Positions 1-9,385 are shown, numbered from the stretch's first letter. The stretch: 64,000 bases of DNA from Catenuloplanes niger (GCF_031458255.1 NZ_JAVDYC010000001.1:4597001-4661000); one strand, 5' to 3'. Notes: generated by a model not told the origin, from the sequence alone. Translations and numbers: made by a program.

Positions 1-479
1 AGGCCTGCGTGGCGCTCGGCCTGCACCCGTGGACCGACCCGCACAACGCGGATCCGGCGTACGCGCGCAGCCGGGTCCGGGCCGACGCGCTGCCCGCACT
101 GGTCGCGGCGCTCGGCCCGCGCGTGGTCGGCAACCTGGCGCGCACGGCCGGGCTGCTGGCGGCGGACGCGGCCGCGCTGGACGGGCTGGCGCGGACCGCG
201 CTGGCCGAGGCGCGCGGCTCCGGCGGTGGCGGGCTGCGGGTGCGGAGCCTGTCCGGGCTGGACCCCGCGATACGCAGCCGGGTGCTGCACCTGTGGGCCC
301 GTGAGCTGGGCGCGCCGGGCACCGCGCTGTCCCAGCGGCACGTGTCCGCGTTGGACGCGCTGGTGGTGGACTGGCACGGGCAGGGTTCGGCCTACCTCCC
401 CGGTGGGATCGCGGTACGCCGTTCCGGTGACGCGCTGGCGGTCGTGACCACCGACACAGAAGTCGATCAAATCGGGTGA
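1..479 (+). CDS. tilS: tRNA(Ile)-lysidine synthase, C-terminal part (cut by window edge)
   Basis: The reading frame is open from the left edge and ends at TGA 477-479, so only the last ~159 residues are visible. TilS makes lysidine at C34 of the AUA-reading tRNA(Ile). The visible part has the typical actinobacterial TilS C-terminal look: a WTDPHN segment just inside the edge, an Arg-rich R(V/A)RADALPAL region and a helical substrate-binding region. The N-terminal PP-loop ATPase domain lies outside the window. The call rests on this segment plus the conserved order tilS-hpt-ftsH; hpt follows about 150 bp later on the same strand. Confidence 0.85.
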   Translation, partial: ACVALGLHPWTDPHNADPAYARSRVRADALPALVAALGPRVVGNLARTAGLLAADAAALDGLARTALAEARGSGGGGLRVRSLSGLDPAIRSRVLHLWARELGAPGTALSQRHVSALDALVVDWHGQGSAYLPGGIAVRRSGDALAVVTTDTEVDQIG

Positions 480-628
480 TCTTGGGCGGGCGTGCGGCGT
501 ACCGTCGGCGGGTATTGGCTTTTTAGTGCCGTTTGGCCCTTTTGCGGGTGGGCGTGTGGCCCGCCCCGAGGTCCGGAATCTCCCGGGGTGCGCGACGGCG
601 CGTAACCTTCATGGGGCAGGCTAGGACC

Positions 629-1204
629 ATGGCTGACGGGTCCTGGTACGACGCGGACATCGAACGCGTGATCATCTCTGAGCAGCAGATCCGTGACAAG
701 ATCGCGGAGCTGGCCAAGCAGGTTTCCGCCGACCACGCCGACGCGGCGGACGGCGTGTTGCTGGTGTGCGTGCTGAAGGGCGCCGTGATGTTCATGGCCG
801 ACTTCGCGCGCGAGCTGGGCCGCCTCGGCCCGGCCAGCGAGATGGAGTTCATGGCGGTCTCCTCCTACGGGCAGGGCACCACCTCCTCCGGCGTGGTCCG
901 CATCCTCAAGGACCTGGACCGGGACATCGCCGGCCGGCGCGTGATCGTGGTCGAGGACATCGTCGACTCCGGCCTCACGCTCTCCTGGCTGCTGAAGTAC
1001 CTGGAGTCGCGCGGTGCCGCCTCCATCGAGGTGGTCGCGCTGTTCCGCAAGCCGGACGCGATCAAGGTCCCGGTCGAGGTGCGCTACGTCGGCTTCGACA
1101 TCCCCAGCGAGTTCGTGGTCGGCTACGGGCTGGACTTCGCGGAGCGCTACCGCGAGATGCCGTACGTCGGCGTGCTCAAGCCCGAGGTCTACGCGCGCAG
1201 CTGA
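629..1204 (+). CDS. hpt: hypoxanthine phosphoribosyltransferase
   Basis: Purine salvage enzyme transferring the PRPP ribosyl group to hypoxanthine/guanine. The 191-residue length is normal for the family. The PRPP-binding loop VIVVEDIVDSGLT lies at about residues 105-117, preceded by the conserved VLKGAVMFMADF segment. I chose ATG 629 because homology begins with YDADIERVIIS right after it; an in-frame ATG at 611 and an extension to 533 are possible but look unconserved. It sits between tilS and ftsH as in most actinobacteria. Confidence 0.95.
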   Translation: MADGSWYDADIERVIISEQQIRDKIAELAKQVSADHADAADGVLLVCVLKGAVMFMADFARELGRLGPASEMEFMAVSSYGQGTTSSGVVRILKDLDRDIAGRRVIVVEDIVDSGLTLSWLLKYLESRGAASIEVVALFRKPDAIKVPVEVRYVGFDIPSEFVVGYGLDFAERYREMPYVGVLKPEVYARS

Positions 1205-1501
1205 CGCTGATTACGCCCTGAGCTGAGTCGTGTCGGTTGGGTGAAGCTTCAGCGCACTCTCAGAAAACCGGACTACCGTGCTGAACGGCGCGCGAGAGCG
1301 CGCTGCGGGGTCCGGGTATTCACGGGGCTCGCAACCTCACCCGTCGCACCTACGGTGTACCGTCGAATGACCGATGGCGCCGCCCGCCGGCGTCCGCGGT
1401 TGTCACGGCGCCTCCCTGGGTAGGGAGGTCGCGGGGGCAGCGTTGGTGGTAGACAAGCCGGACGATCAGGAGGGTGCGGGCGCCAGGCGCTCGACAACAG
1501 T
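1205..1501. other. hpt-ftsH intergenic region
   Basis: About 297 bp without a supported gene. It contains a 10-bp palindrome TGAAGCTTCA at 1242-1251 and a short inverted repeat CTCCCT/AGGGAG near 1411-1427, either of which could belong to transcription signals for ftsH. The DNA just before the ftsH ATG has only a weak purine run (near 1470) instead of a clear Shine-Dalgarno sequence. No tRNA or small ORF was recognised. Confidence 0.4.
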
Positions 1502-3529
1502 ATGGAACGCACGCGTTTCTTCCGCCGCCCGGTGATCTGGATCATTCTGGTGATCGCCGCCGCGATCGCCGCCAGCTCCTTCTTCACGGGCGGCCCCAGT
1601 TATCACCGGGTCGAGACGTCGGTCGCACTCGACAGGCTCAACACGGGCGGCATCAAGAATGCCGTCTACGAGGACAAGGAGCAGACGCTCCAGCTCGAGC
1701 TGAGCGAGAAGGCCGCCTTCGACGACACCACGACCGACCGGATCGAGACCCAGGTCCCGTACGAGGTCAGTGACGACATCTGGGCCGCCGTGGTCCAGGC
1801 CAAGGCCGCCGGCAAGATCACCGGCACGATCGACGCCAAGGTCACCCGGGACAGCGTCCTGCTGACCCTGCTGCTGAACCTGCTGCCGATCCTGATCCTC
1901 GTCGTCCTCCTGCTGCTGTTCATGTCGCAGATGCAGGGCGGCGGCTCGCGGGTGCTCAACTTCGGCAAGTCCAAGGCCAAGATGATCACCAAGGACACGC
2001 CGAAGACGACGTTCGCGGACGTCGCCGGCGCGGACGAGGCCGTCGAGGAACTGCACGAGATCAAGGACTTCCTGCAGAACCCGTCGAAGTACCAGGCCCT
2101 GGGCGCCAAGATCCCGAAGGGTGTGCTGCTCTTCGGCCCGCCCGGAACCGGTAAGACGCTGCTGGCCCGCGCGGTCGCCGGCGAGGCCGGTGTCCCGTTC
2201 TACTCGATCTCCGGTTCGGACTTCGTCGAGATGTTCGTCGGTGTCGGTGCCTCCCGCGTCCGTGACCTGTTCGAGCAGGCCAAGGCGAACGCGCCGGCCA
2301 TCGTCTTCGTCGACGAGATCGACGCGGTCGGCCGGCACCGCGGCGCCGGCATGGGCGGCGGTCACGACGAGCGCGAGCAGACGCTCAACCAGCTGCTCGT
2401 CGAGATGGACGGCTTCGACACCAAGGGCGGCGTCATCCTGATCGCCGCCACCAACCGCCCCGACATCCTCGACCCGGCGCTGCTGCGTCCCGGCCGCTTC
2501 GACCGGCAGATCGCGGTCGACGCGCCGGACATGGAGGGCCGCAAGGCGATCCTCCGGGTGCACGCCAAGGGCAAGCCGTTCACGCCGGACGTCGACCTCG
2601 ACTCCGTCGCGCGGCGCACGCCCGGCTTCTCCGGCGCGGACCTGGCCAACGTGATCAACGAGGCGGCGCTGCTGACCGCACGGCACGAGAAGCGTGCGAT
2701 CTCGAACGAGTACCTGGAAGAGTCGATCGACCGGGTCATCGCCGGACCGGAGCGCAAGACCCGCGCGATGAGCGACGGCGAAAAGAAGATCACCGCGTAC
2801 CACGAGGGTGGGCACGCGCTGGTCGCCTGGGCGCTGCCGCACTCCGCGCCGGTGCACAAGGTGACGATCCTGCCGCGCGGCCGTTCGCTCGGCCACACGC
2901 TGGTGCTGCCCACCGAGGACAAGTACACGCAGACCCGCGCCGAGATGATCGACACCCTGGCGTACGCGCTGGGTGGCCGCGCCGCGGAGGAGCTCGTCTT
3001 CCACGAGCCCACCACCGGTGCCGGCAACGACATCGAGAAGGCGTCCGGCCTGGCCCGCGCCATGATCACGCAGTACGGCATGAGCTCGAAGCTGGGCGCG
3101 GTCAAGTACGGCACCAGCGGCGACGAGCCGTTCCTGGGCCGCACGATGGGCCACGAGCGGGACTACTCCGACTCGGTCGCCGCGGAGATCGACGGCGAGG
3201 TGCGGGCGCTCATCGAGCTCGCGCACGACGAGGCGTGGGAGATCCTGGTGGAGTACCGGGACGTGCTGGACAACATGGTGCTGGAGCTGATGGAGAAGGA
3301 GACCATCTCCCAGCAGGACATGGCCCGCATCTGCGCCCGCGTGCAGAAGCGCCCGCCGATGGCGCCGTACAACGGCTTCGGCAAGCGGCGCCCGTCCACC
3401 GACCCGCCGGTCCTCACCCCGGCGGAGAAGGACAAGCTCAAGGCGCAGGCCGCCGCGGACGGCGCCGAGGCGACCGTCGGCTCCGGCCCGGCGTCCCCGG
3501 AGTCGAACAACTCGGACGGCACCCACTGA
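1502..3529 (+). CDS. ftsH: ATP-dependent zinc metalloprotease FtsH
   Basis: Membrane-anchored AAA+ protease of 675 residues that degrades misfolded membrane and regulatory proteins. Seen in order: TM helix at ~11-28, an extracytoplasmic segment, a second TM at ~117-142, Walker A GPPGTGKT at ~212-219, Walker B IVFVDEID near 268, the second region of homology with [18 protein letters not shown], and the zinc site HEGGH at 434-438 with the downstream [11 protein letters not shown] segment carrying the third ligand. The C-terminal tail is Ala/Ser/Gly-rich and unconserved. Its TGA overlaps the CTG that may start folE, suggesting coupled expression. Confidence 0.98.
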   Translation: MERTRFFRRPVIWIILVIAAAIAASSFFTGGPSYHRVETSVALDRLNTGGIKNAVYEDKEQTLQLELSEKAAFDDTTTDRIETQVPYEVSDDIWAAVVQAKAAGKITGTIDAKVTRDSVLLTLLLNLLPILILVVLLLLFMSQMQGGGSRVLNFGKSKAKMITKDTPKTTFADVAGADEAVEELHEIKDFLQNPSKYQALGAKIPKGVLLFGPPGTGKTLLARAVAGEAGVPFYSISGSDFVEMFVGVGASRVRDLFEQAKANAPAIVFVDEIDAVGRHRGAGMGGGHDEREQTLNQLLVEMDGFDTKGGVILIAATNRPDILDPALLRPGRFDRQIAVDAPDMEGRKAILRVHAKGKPFTPDVDLDSVARRTPGFSGADLANVINEAALLTARHEKRAISNEYLEESIDRVIAGPERKTRAMSDGEKKITAYHEGGHALVAWALPHSAPVHKVTILPRGRSLGHTLVLPTEDKYTQTRAEMIDTLAYALGGRAAEELVFHEPTTGAGNDIEKASGLARAMITQYGMSSKLGAVKYGTSGDEPFLGRTMGHERDYSDSVAAEIDGEVRALIELAHDEAWEILVEYRDVLDNMVLELMEKETISQQDMARICARVQKRPPMAPYNGFGKRRPSTDPPVLTPAEKDKLKAQAAADGAEATVGSGPASPESNNSDGTH

Positions 3530-4212
3530 GCTCCAACGGTTCACAGCCCAACCCCGTCGACGAGGAGACCTCGTCGGCGGGGTTGGACTATCTCGCGGCA
3601 CGGCTCATCGACGGCAAGCTCACCGGCACGCCGGTCGAGGACGCCGTCGACCTTCCCCGGATCGAGGCCGCGGTCCGGGAGATCCTCATCGCGCTCGGCG
3701 AGGACCCGGAGCGGGACGGGCTGAAGAAGACCCCCGCCCGCGTCGCCCGTGCCTACGCCGAACTGTTCGCCGGCCTGCGCGTCGACCCCGGCGCGGTGCT
3801 CGCCACCACGTTCGAGGCCAACCACGACGAGCTGGTGCTGGTCCGCGACATCGACGTGATGTCGCTCTGCGAGCACCACCTGCTGCCGTTCCGCGGCGTG
3901 GCGCACATCGGCTACATTCCCGGCACGCACGGCCGGATCACCGGGCTGTCCAAGCTGGCCCGGCTGGTCGAGGTCTTCGCCCGGCGCCCGCAGGTGCAGG
4001 AGCGGCTCACCTCGCAGATCGCCGACCTGCTCACCGAGAAGCTCGCGCCGCGCGGCGTCATCGTGGTGCTGGAGTGCGAGCACATGTGCATGGCGATGCG
4101 CGGCATCCAGAAATCCGGATCCAAGACCATCACCTCGGCGGTACGGGGCGGCCTCCAGACGGACGCGAAGTCCCGCGCCGAGGCGATGAGCCTGATCCTG
4201 GGCCGCTCCTGA
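3526..4212 (+). CDS. folE: GTP cyclohydrolase I
   Basis: Converts GTP to dihydroneopterin triphosphate, the first step of tetrahydrofolate synthesis. The family core runs from [22 protein letters not shown] to the end. Zinc-binding Cys-His is in [10 protein letters not shown] (Cys near residue 115) with the second Cys in [31 protein letters not shown] is also typical. The start is uncertain: no ATG or GTG lies between the ftsH stop and the core. CTG 3526, overlapping the ftsH stop as CTGA, and TTG 3583 are the candidates; I use CTG 3526. The usual partner folP is not next; it lies 13.6 kb downstream. Confidence 0.93.
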   Translation: MSSNGSQPNPVDEETSSAGLDYLAARLIDGKLTGTPVEDAVDLPRIEAAVREILIALGEDPERDGLKKTPARVARAYAELFAGLRVDPGAVLATTFEANHDELVLVRDIDVMSLCEHHLLPFRGVAHIGYIPGTHGRITGLSKLARLVEVFARRPQVQERLTSQIADLLTEKLAPRGVIVVLECEHMCMAMRGIQKSGSKTITSAVRGGLQTDAKSRAEAMSLILGRS

Positions 4213-4388
4213 CCGGTCCCGCCACGGGATCGGTCCGGCGACGGGACCGGCCGCGGGTCCGCGAGTGCAGCCGCGGTGCTCGTGGCGTCCGCGCATCCGG
4301 CGGCGATGAGCGGGCTCGCCGCGGGGTGCGGCGGTAGCCGCGGTGTTCCCGCCGCCCGCGGGACCGGCAGGGAGGAGCGCCAGCGACG

Positions 4389-4438
4389 ACCGGTGCCCGC
4401 GGGAGCACTCGGAACGCGACCACGCCGGAAGCGGGAAG
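4389..4438 (+). repeat. dispersed intergenic element, copy A
   Basis: This ~48-bp segment (GCCCGCGGGAGCAC, ~12 variable bases, CCACGCCGGAAGCGGGA) recurs in inverted orientation at 54311-54357 and directly at 55391-55439, always outside genes. CCCGC at the left end can pair with GCGGG at the right end, giving a hairpin. The copy lies in the 278-bp gap between convergent folE and the gene at 4491, where I otherwise see no gene. Confidence 0.6.
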
Positions 4439-4490
4439 ACGTCCTCCGGATTCTGCCTCTCGCCCGTGCTTCTCGGTCCCGCGTCCGGCT

Positions 4491-5123
4491 CTACGTCGCC
4501 AGCGCGATGATGCCGACGCCCACGCAGGTCAGCACGCTCGGGGCGGCGCAGACCAACAGGCCCAGCGCGGGGGTGCGGTCGGCGCGGCCGTCGTCGCCGC
4601 GTGGGAAGGCCACGCCGATCGCGAACCAGCCCAGCGCGAACGCCAGCGCCGGCAGCGTCACGCCGAAGAGCAGCGCGAACGTGAGCAGCACCTCCGACCG
4701 CGCGGTCAGGTAGAGCGCCAGCTGGATGACCAGCACGGCCGCGGCCAGCGCGCCGTAGACGACCAGGTTGCGGACCCACACCGGCGTCCGCGGCGCGGCC
4801 GGCCGGTGCGGGGGCAGTCGCGACTCCGCCGCCTCCACCGTGGCCCGGGCCCGTTGCAGCGCGGAGCGGATCGCGGCCGGCCCGTCGCCCATGCCCACCG
4901 AGACCGCGGTGACCTCGTCCAGCGTCGGGATCAGCGCGGACTCCTCGGCACCCAGCTCGCGCAGGCGGGTGCGCTGCGTGACCAGGCGGGCGCGGATCAC
5001 CGCGAGGTCGTCGTGGGCGGCCCGGACCGGCCGGTCCAGACCCGCCGCGACGGTGGCGTCCCGGCGGGCCACGTCCAGCTCACGGGCGGCCTCCAGGTAG
5101 GCGGCCCAGGCGTCGTCGGTCAC
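4491..5123 (-). CDS. membrane protein with N-terminal helical domain, partner of the FtsK-like gene
   Basis: A 210-residue protein of unknown function. Residues 1-~115 are hydrophilic and helical, possibly coiled coil (long runs of Ala/Arg/Glu, with RLVTQRTRLRELGAEE). Three to four hydrophobic helices follow from ~125 to the end. Its GTG start overlaps the TGA of the upstream FtsK-like gene (GTGA at 5120-5123), so the two are very likely translated together and may form a membrane complex. No named family was recognised. Confidence 0.75.
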   Translation of the reverse strand: MTDDAWAAYLEAARELDVARRDATVAAGLDRPVRAAHDDLAVIRARLVTQRTRLRELGAEESALIPTLDEVTAVSVGMGDGPAAIRSALQRARATVEAAESRLPPHRPAAPRTPVWVRNLVVYGALAAAVLVIQLALYLTARSEVLLTFALLFGVTLPALAFALGWFAIGVAFPRGDDGRADRTPALGLLVCAAPSVLTCVGVGIIALAT

Positions 5124-8053
5124 GTCTCCCTCGCCTCCGCCGGCCGGGCCGTGCTCCTCGGCGCCGGAAGAACGTGCTGCTTGGGCTCGGTGCGGAACGG
5201 GATGAACGGCGTGCTGATCCCGGACCGGCGGTCGTGCAACAGCGCGCCGGCGGGTTCCGAACCGCCGCCGATGAGGTGGTCGATCTCGTCGGCGGGCAGA
5301 TCCAGCAGCGCCAGCCCGGAGATCTCGGCCGCCGCCGCGCTCAGGTCACCGGTGAGCCGGTGCGCGCCGCGCCACCAGGAGAGCAGGTGCACGCCGTTCG
5401 CCGGGCCGGTGCGCAGCAGACGCGTGAGCCGGTCCGGCGGAAGCGTCACCCGGTCACCGGCGTCCAGGCCGAACACCACCAGGTAGGCGGGCTCCTCCAG
5501 CTCCAGCGCCTTGGTCAGGCCGGCCGCGTCCAGGTGCTCCACCTCGTGCCGGCGGACCAGGGCGGCGGTCAGCGCGGCCGCGTGCCGGTCCGCGTCCGGG
5601 ACCAGCGTGCAGACCAGGAAACGGGCGGTGCCGGGTGCGAGGTGGGCGGAGACGCTGCGGGTGGCGGCGTGCAGCAGATCCGGTGCCTGCGGCGCGGCGC
5701 CGATGATCGCCAGGTGCCGGCCGGGCGCGGCGTCCAGCGGGAAGGCCACGGGCGGGGGCGGCGTGCCGGTGCTCCGGGCCGACACCGGGCGGCCGAGCAG
5801 AACCTCCACCGATGGTGTCGCCGGCCGATCCCGCTGCTCCGGTCTCTCTTGTTGCTCCGGCGGGTTCGGCTGCTCCGGCCGGTTCGGCTGGGTGGTGCGT
5901 GGGCGTGGCAGGGCGGCGTTGAGGCGGCTGTGGAGCTCGCTGAGCGCCTTGTGATCGGCGTCCGGATTCGGGAAGCGGACGAGGCGTTCGTGGCCTCTGG
6001 TGGCGTTTCTGGGGCCACCGAGTCCACCCGCGGTGTTGACCACGGCCGTGCCGGCGGGGAGGCTCTGCGCCGACTCGTTCGTGGGCTCCAGCACGTCACC
6101 GCCGCCGGGCAGCGCGATGCGCACCGTCCACTGGGCGAACAGGCCGTCACGTTCGTGCAGCGCCGGGATCGCGCGCGGGGACCGGCTGGTCAGGACGAGG
6201 TGGATGCCGCACGACCGGGCGCCCCGGGAGATCGCGGTCAGCGGCTCGAGCAGCTCGGGACGGGCCTGGAGCAACGGTACGAACTCGTCGATGACGCAGA
6301 CGATGCGAGGGTTCGTCTCCTGTGGTCCGCTGTCCCGGCGTGCCGTGTCCTTCGGGCGTGCGTGGGCCCTCTGGCGTGCCTCGGTGGCCAGCGCGGTGCG
6401 CAGGTCGGCGAAGCGGGTGGTGCCGTGCCGGGCGGCGAGTGCGGCGCGGCGGTTCAGTTCCTGGGTGAGGCGGTGCAGGATGCGTTCGGCGTCGCCGTCG
6501 ACGTGTCTCAGGTGAGGTGCGCTGTCGCCGCCGGCGGTCCGGGCCGCGCTCCCGCTGGTGTGGGTGCCGCCGCCGGCGTTGGTGTGGTTGCTGCTCGTAT
6601 GGGTGCCGCTGGTCTGGGTGCCGCTGGGGCCGTCGATGACGAAGAGGGTCAGGTCGTCCGGGGAGTAGCGGGCGGTCAGGCCGGCCAGCGCCGCGGTCAG
6701 GAACGCGGACTTGCCCGACGACCTGCGCCCGCCGATCAGCCAGTGCGGCGCCAGGTCGGTCAGCTGCACGGTCACCGTGCGCTCGCCGTCCCGGCCCACC
6801 ACCGTCACCAGACCCTCGGTGCCGTCCTCCGCCCACAGCTCCGCCGGGAGCACCTCACGCAGCGAGGGCCGCTCGAACGCGAGAAAACCGGACGCCAGGC
6901 GACGGCAGACCGCGGCCAGCATCTCCGCCGGCGGGTCACCGTCCAGCAGGACCGGTGAGTTCAGACCCACGTCGTTCGGCTGGGCCGCGAACGACGCACC
7001 GGGAGGGTCGCCGACTATGGCGTACGCCTCGCGGAGCGTGATCGGGGTACTCAGCGGCAGCGGCTGCGCCGGCAGACCGGTCGCGAGCGCGGGCGGAGGC
7101 CAGCCGGCCACCAGCAGGTGCAGGCCGGCCTCGGGACCGCGCGCCGCCAGCTCCCGGAAGCGCAGCAGGTCGACCGGTTCCGCACCGGCCGGGAACGAGG
7201 AGACGACGAGCAGGAAAAGGCGCTTGTCGTCCCGTCGTTGCTCCCGTTTCCGCTGCTCCGGCCGCCGGGCGTCGGTGTGGCGCGACTCCAGGCCCCGGGG
7301 CGCCAGGACGCGGTGCTCGGGGAGGTGCGTGTCCTGGGTGGGTGTGTCGTGGGTGGGTGCGTTCTGGACGTGCGTGCTGTGGGTGTGTGTGCTGTGGGTG
7401 TGCGTGTCTTGTGGATGTGGGGCGGGCGCGCTCTGGGTGCGGGGGTGCGTGCCGGGCGTGTCGGGCTTGCGGGAGTCCGGTAGGCGAGGAGCGCGCAGGC
7501 GGAGCCACTGCTCGGCCTCGGCCAGCACCGCGCGCAGCCCCTCGGGATCCGTTACCGGCGGCGGCATCAGACCCGCCTCGGCCAGCGCGGCGAACGGGGC
7601 GAAGACCGCGTCGTCCGCGCCGTCGACCGCCCGGACCAGCAGCGACCCCGGCTCGGTCGACGCCAGCAGGCGCAGCAGGACAGCCCGCAGCAACGCCGCC
7701 GTGCGCGGGTCCCGACCGTCCGCGTCCACCGTCAGATGACCTGTCCCGGCCAGCGGCACCACGGCCGGAAAACCCGCCTCCGGCAACGGCCGCGCCGTAC
7801 CCACCCGGACGAACGCCGGCCGTCCGGCCGGCGACTCCGGCGGCACCTGACCGGTCGCCAGATTCGCCCCCAGCCACCCCGGCACCAGCATCGCCGCCGC
7901 CGCGGCCAAGCGCTCCGCCAGCCCTCGCTGCGCCTGCAGATCAGCCGGAGCCGGCGTCAACGCGTGCAACCCCGCGTCCGCCGCCGCCAACACCGCCGCC
8001 GCCTGCCGGTGCAGGGCGGCGGCCCGGCTGACGTCCGTCTCGTCGTCGGCCAC
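5120..8053 (-). CDS. FtsK/SpoIIIE-type ATPase with a second degenerate ATPase domain
   Basis: A 977-residue cytoplasmic P-loop ATPase. Walker A GGRRSSGKS is near residues 445-453, a Walker-B-like VCVIDEFVPLL near 588, followed by HLVLTSRSPRAIPALHERDG, the layout of FtsK/EccC-type motor domains. A second domain (about 730-950) keeps the fold (RHLAIIGAAPQAP) but has lost the P-loop Gly-Lys-Ser/Thr. Two His/Thr/Ser-rich low-complexity inserts, at about 205-245 and 475-505, are unusual. GTG 8053 is preceded by a strong GGAGGTGAG. There is no transmembrane part; the overlapping downstream gene supplies membrane helices. It could be an EccC-like export motor or a coupling ATPase for the neighbouring secretion-like operon. 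No WXG100 gene is seen, so an ESX role is unproven. Confidence 0.85.
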   Translation of the reverse strand: MADDETDVSRAAALHRQAAAVLAAADAGLHALTPAPADLQAQRGLAERLAAAAAMLVPGWLGANLATGQVPPESPAGRPAFVRVGTARPLPEAGFPAVVPLAGTGHLTVDADGRDPRTAALLRAVLLRLLASTEPGSLLVRAVDGADDAVFAPFAALAEAGLMPPPVTDPEGLRAVLAEAEQWLRLRAPRLPDSRKPDTPGTHPRTQSAPAPHPQDTHTHSTHTHSTHVQNAPTHDTPTQDTHLPEHRVLAPRGLESRHTDARRPEQRKREQRRDDKRLFLLVVSSFPAGAEPVDLLRFRELAARGPEAGLHLLVAGWPPPALATGLPAQPLPLSTPITLREAYAIVGDPPGASFAAQPNDVGLNSPVLLDGDPPAEMLAAVCRRLASGFLAFERPSLREVLPAELWAEDGTEGLVTVVGRDGERTVTVQLTDLAPHWLIGGRRSSGKSAFLTAALAGLTARYSPDDLTLFVIDGPSGTQTSGTHTSSNHTNAGGGTHTSGSAARTAGGDSAPHLRHVDGDAERILHRLTQELNRRAALAARHGTTRFADLRTALATEARQRAHARPKDTARRDSGPQETNPRIVCVIDEFVPLLQARPELLEPLTAISRGARSCGIHLVLTSRSPRAIPALHERDGLFAQWTVRIALPGGGDVLEPTNESAQSLPAGTAVVNTAGGLGGPRNATRGHERLVRFPNPDADHKALSELHSRLNAALPRPRTTQPNRPEQPNPPEQQERPEQRDRPATPSVEVLLGRPVSARSTGTPPPPVAFPLDAAPGRHLAIIGAAPQAPDLLHAATRSVSAHLAPGTARFLVCTLVPDADRHAAALTAALVRRHEVEHLDAAGLTKALELEEPAYLVVFGLDAGDRVTLPPDRLTRLLRTGPANGVHLLSWWRGAHRLTGDLSAAAAEISGLALLDLPADEIDHLIGGGSEPAGALLHDRRSGISTPFIPFRTEPKQHVLPAPRSTARPAEARET
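6535..6640 (-). repeat. low-complexity T/G/H/S-coding insert in the FtsK-like gene
   Basis: An irregular run of ACC/CAC/AGC/GGC codons between the Walker A and Walker B regions encodes a Thr-Ser-Gly-His-rich stretch. It interrupts the conserved part just after FVIDGPSG, so it probably forms a surface loop. Confidence 0.55.
7319..7435 (-). repeat. TH/ST repeat-coding insert in the FtsK-like gene
   Basis: GT-rich on the plus strand (runs such as GTGGGTGTGTGTGCTGTGGG), this encodes repeated Thr-His and Ser-Thr-His units on the minus strand, about residues 205-245. The simple-sequence nature suggests slippage-driven length variation. A His-rich loop could bind metal, but that is speculation. Confidence 0.6.
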
Positions 8054-8217
8054 GCGCTCACCTCCCTACGGACACAGACCGTATCCCAGAAGCGGAGAAA
8101 ATCCTGCATGTCACGGTCGGCCGGGTGACGAACCAGCCCTCTCCCACCCCACATCACCCGATCGGCACCCCAGCTGTCCTGGTTGGAGCGTCATGAGTGG
8201 GGCGTTGCGCAGGTGGA

Positions 8218-8223
8218 TAGGCT
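8218..8223 (+). promoter_or_regulatory. -10-like TAGGCT, leaderless-type, before the gene at 8230
   Basis: TAGGCT ends 6 bases before GTG 8230, the same geometry as other starts in this window. An AGGAGG run at 8225-8230 touches the start itself and is too close to serve as a Shine-Dalgarno site. Confidence 0.45.
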
Positions 8224-8229
8224 CAGGAG

Positions 8230-8778
8230 GTGGAGCAGAGCCAGCCGGACGAGCCGAACCCGCCGCCTCGGCAGGAACCAGGCGCCCCAGAAACGCCCCC
8301 GAGCGCGAAGCCGGTCAAACGGCGGCGCTCGTGGAAGACGGTGGTGCTGGTCATCGCATCGGTTCTAGGCGTTCTCTGTTCCGGCACGGTGGGCTATGGC
8401 CTGTGGTGGTACAACCAGGAAACCAAGCCCGACCGCAGCGCGCCAGACGTAGTTGTCGACAATTATCTCCGAGCTCTTCTTGTCGAAAATAATCCCGTAC
8501 AAAGATCATTTTATGAGTGTTCTGACAGGCGAGGACTTGCTGCGATCGAGGCACTGCGAAGCGACATAGTAGAGCGCGAGGAGAAATTCGGAACTGATTT
8601 TCAAGTAACCTGGGGAAGCATTAAGGAGTCGGGGACAGGATCGGATCGGCAGGCAACGGTCGATATACGCCTTTCTGCGATAGTGGATGGTTTTCCTCAA
8701 AGCGACATCCAGTCCTGGCAACTGGATGTTCGTGATCAAGACGAATGGCGTGTATGCGGCGCACGCCGACTGGACTGA
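8230..8778 (+). CDS. single-pass membrane protein with extracytoplasmic domain, AT-rich
   Basis: 182 residues: a Pro/Glu-rich cytoplasmic N-terminus, basic KRRRSWK, one TM helix at ~37-58, then an extracytoplasmic domain with two Cys (FYECSDRRG and RVCGARRLD) that could form a disulfide. Domain size and spacing resemble NTF2-like/DUF4878-type exported domains, but I do not recognise it firmly. From about 8450 to 8760 the DNA is far richer in A+T than its neighbours, with codons such as AAT, TTT and ATA, which suggests recent acquisition or recombination. It is the only plus-strand gene within the secretion-like block and converges with the next gene with one base between stops. Confidence 0.75.
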   Translation: MEQSQPDEPNPPPRQEPGAPETPPSAKPVKRRRSWKTVVLVIASVLGVLCSGTVGYGLWWYNQETKPDRSAPDVVVDNYLRALLVENNPVQRSFYECSDRRGLAAIEALRSDIVEREEKFGTDFQVTWGSIKESGTGSDRQATVDIRLSAIVDGFPQSDIQSWQLDVRDQDEWRVCGARRLD

Positions 8779-8779
8779 T

Positions 8780-9385
8780 TCATTCGAGCCAAGCGAGATG
8801 GACCGGGACTTCCATGGTTTTGGGCAGTTGGCCGGTCCAGGTCCAGCGATACCAGTCAAGTTCGGCGGCGACGCGAAGGCAGATGTCGCCCTCGGCATTG
8901 CTGTAGAGATCGGTGACGGCCCGCAGGTCTCGCCGTTCCACCCCGTCGACCATCTGCACCACCCGCCGTCCCAGCAGGTTCGGCGAGTCGATCACCGGCA
9001 CCGGATCCCGGCGCGCCGGAGCGTCCAGCGAGATGAGCCGGGACAGCACGTCGCGGGGCCCGTCAGTCGCCGGGGTCGAGCCGATCGTCTCGATCCAGAC
9101 CCGTTCCTGCGGCACCAACGGCGCGAAGACCTCGATCTGTTCCGCCTCGGCCCGGTACCACTCCTGCTCCTGCATGATCGGTACGTAGGTCCGGCTGCCC
9201 TGCACCACCCGCTCGTCCGCGCGCAGGTCGGTGCGCCAGCCCAGTCCGGGCAGGCCGGTCATCACCCGCCGCCCGCGCAGCTCGCCACCGGCGGTGGCGG
9301 GCACCGGCACGATCGCCCGCGGTGGCCGCGGCGCCCAGTCGGGTTGCCCGGCGAACGGATCCTCCGGCAGCGGCTCGCGGCTCAC
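8780..9385 (-). CDS. hypothetical protein, last gene of the secretion-like operon
   Basis: 201 residues, no signal peptide or membrane helix seen, no family recognised. The sequence is rich in Trp/Arg/Asp with LDWYRWTWTGQLP near the C-terminus. GTG 9385 overlaps the stop of the upstream M23 peptidase gene (GTGA at 9382-9385), so it is translated with it and probably is a cytoplasmic accessory of the same system. The frame stays open upstream to 9871, but that part is a shadow of the peptidase gene. Confidence 0.7.
   Translation of the reverse strand: MSREPLPEDPFAGQPDWAPRPPRAIVPVPATAGGELRGRRVMTGLPGLGWRTDLRADERVVQGSRTYVPIMQEQEWYRAEAEQIEVFAPLVPQERVWIETIGSTPATDGPRDVLSRLISLDAPARRDPVPVIDSPNLLGRRVVQMVDGVERRDLRAVTDLYSNAEGDICLRVAAELDWYRWTWTGQLPKTMEVPVHLAWLE

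Noticed and set aside
1466-3601. 711-codon open frame on the minus strand opposite ftsH
   Set aside because: It mirrors ftsH, is full of Arg/Gly/Asp/Val runs expected from antisense of GC-rich codons, and has no family features. The same applies to the long antisense frames at 25711-28497, 39384-41870 and 57029-59767.
4213-4490. Small protein gene between folE and the gene at 4491
   Set aside because: The open frames here consist of the dispersed element and Arg/Pro-rich runs, and the convergent stops leave only 278 bp.
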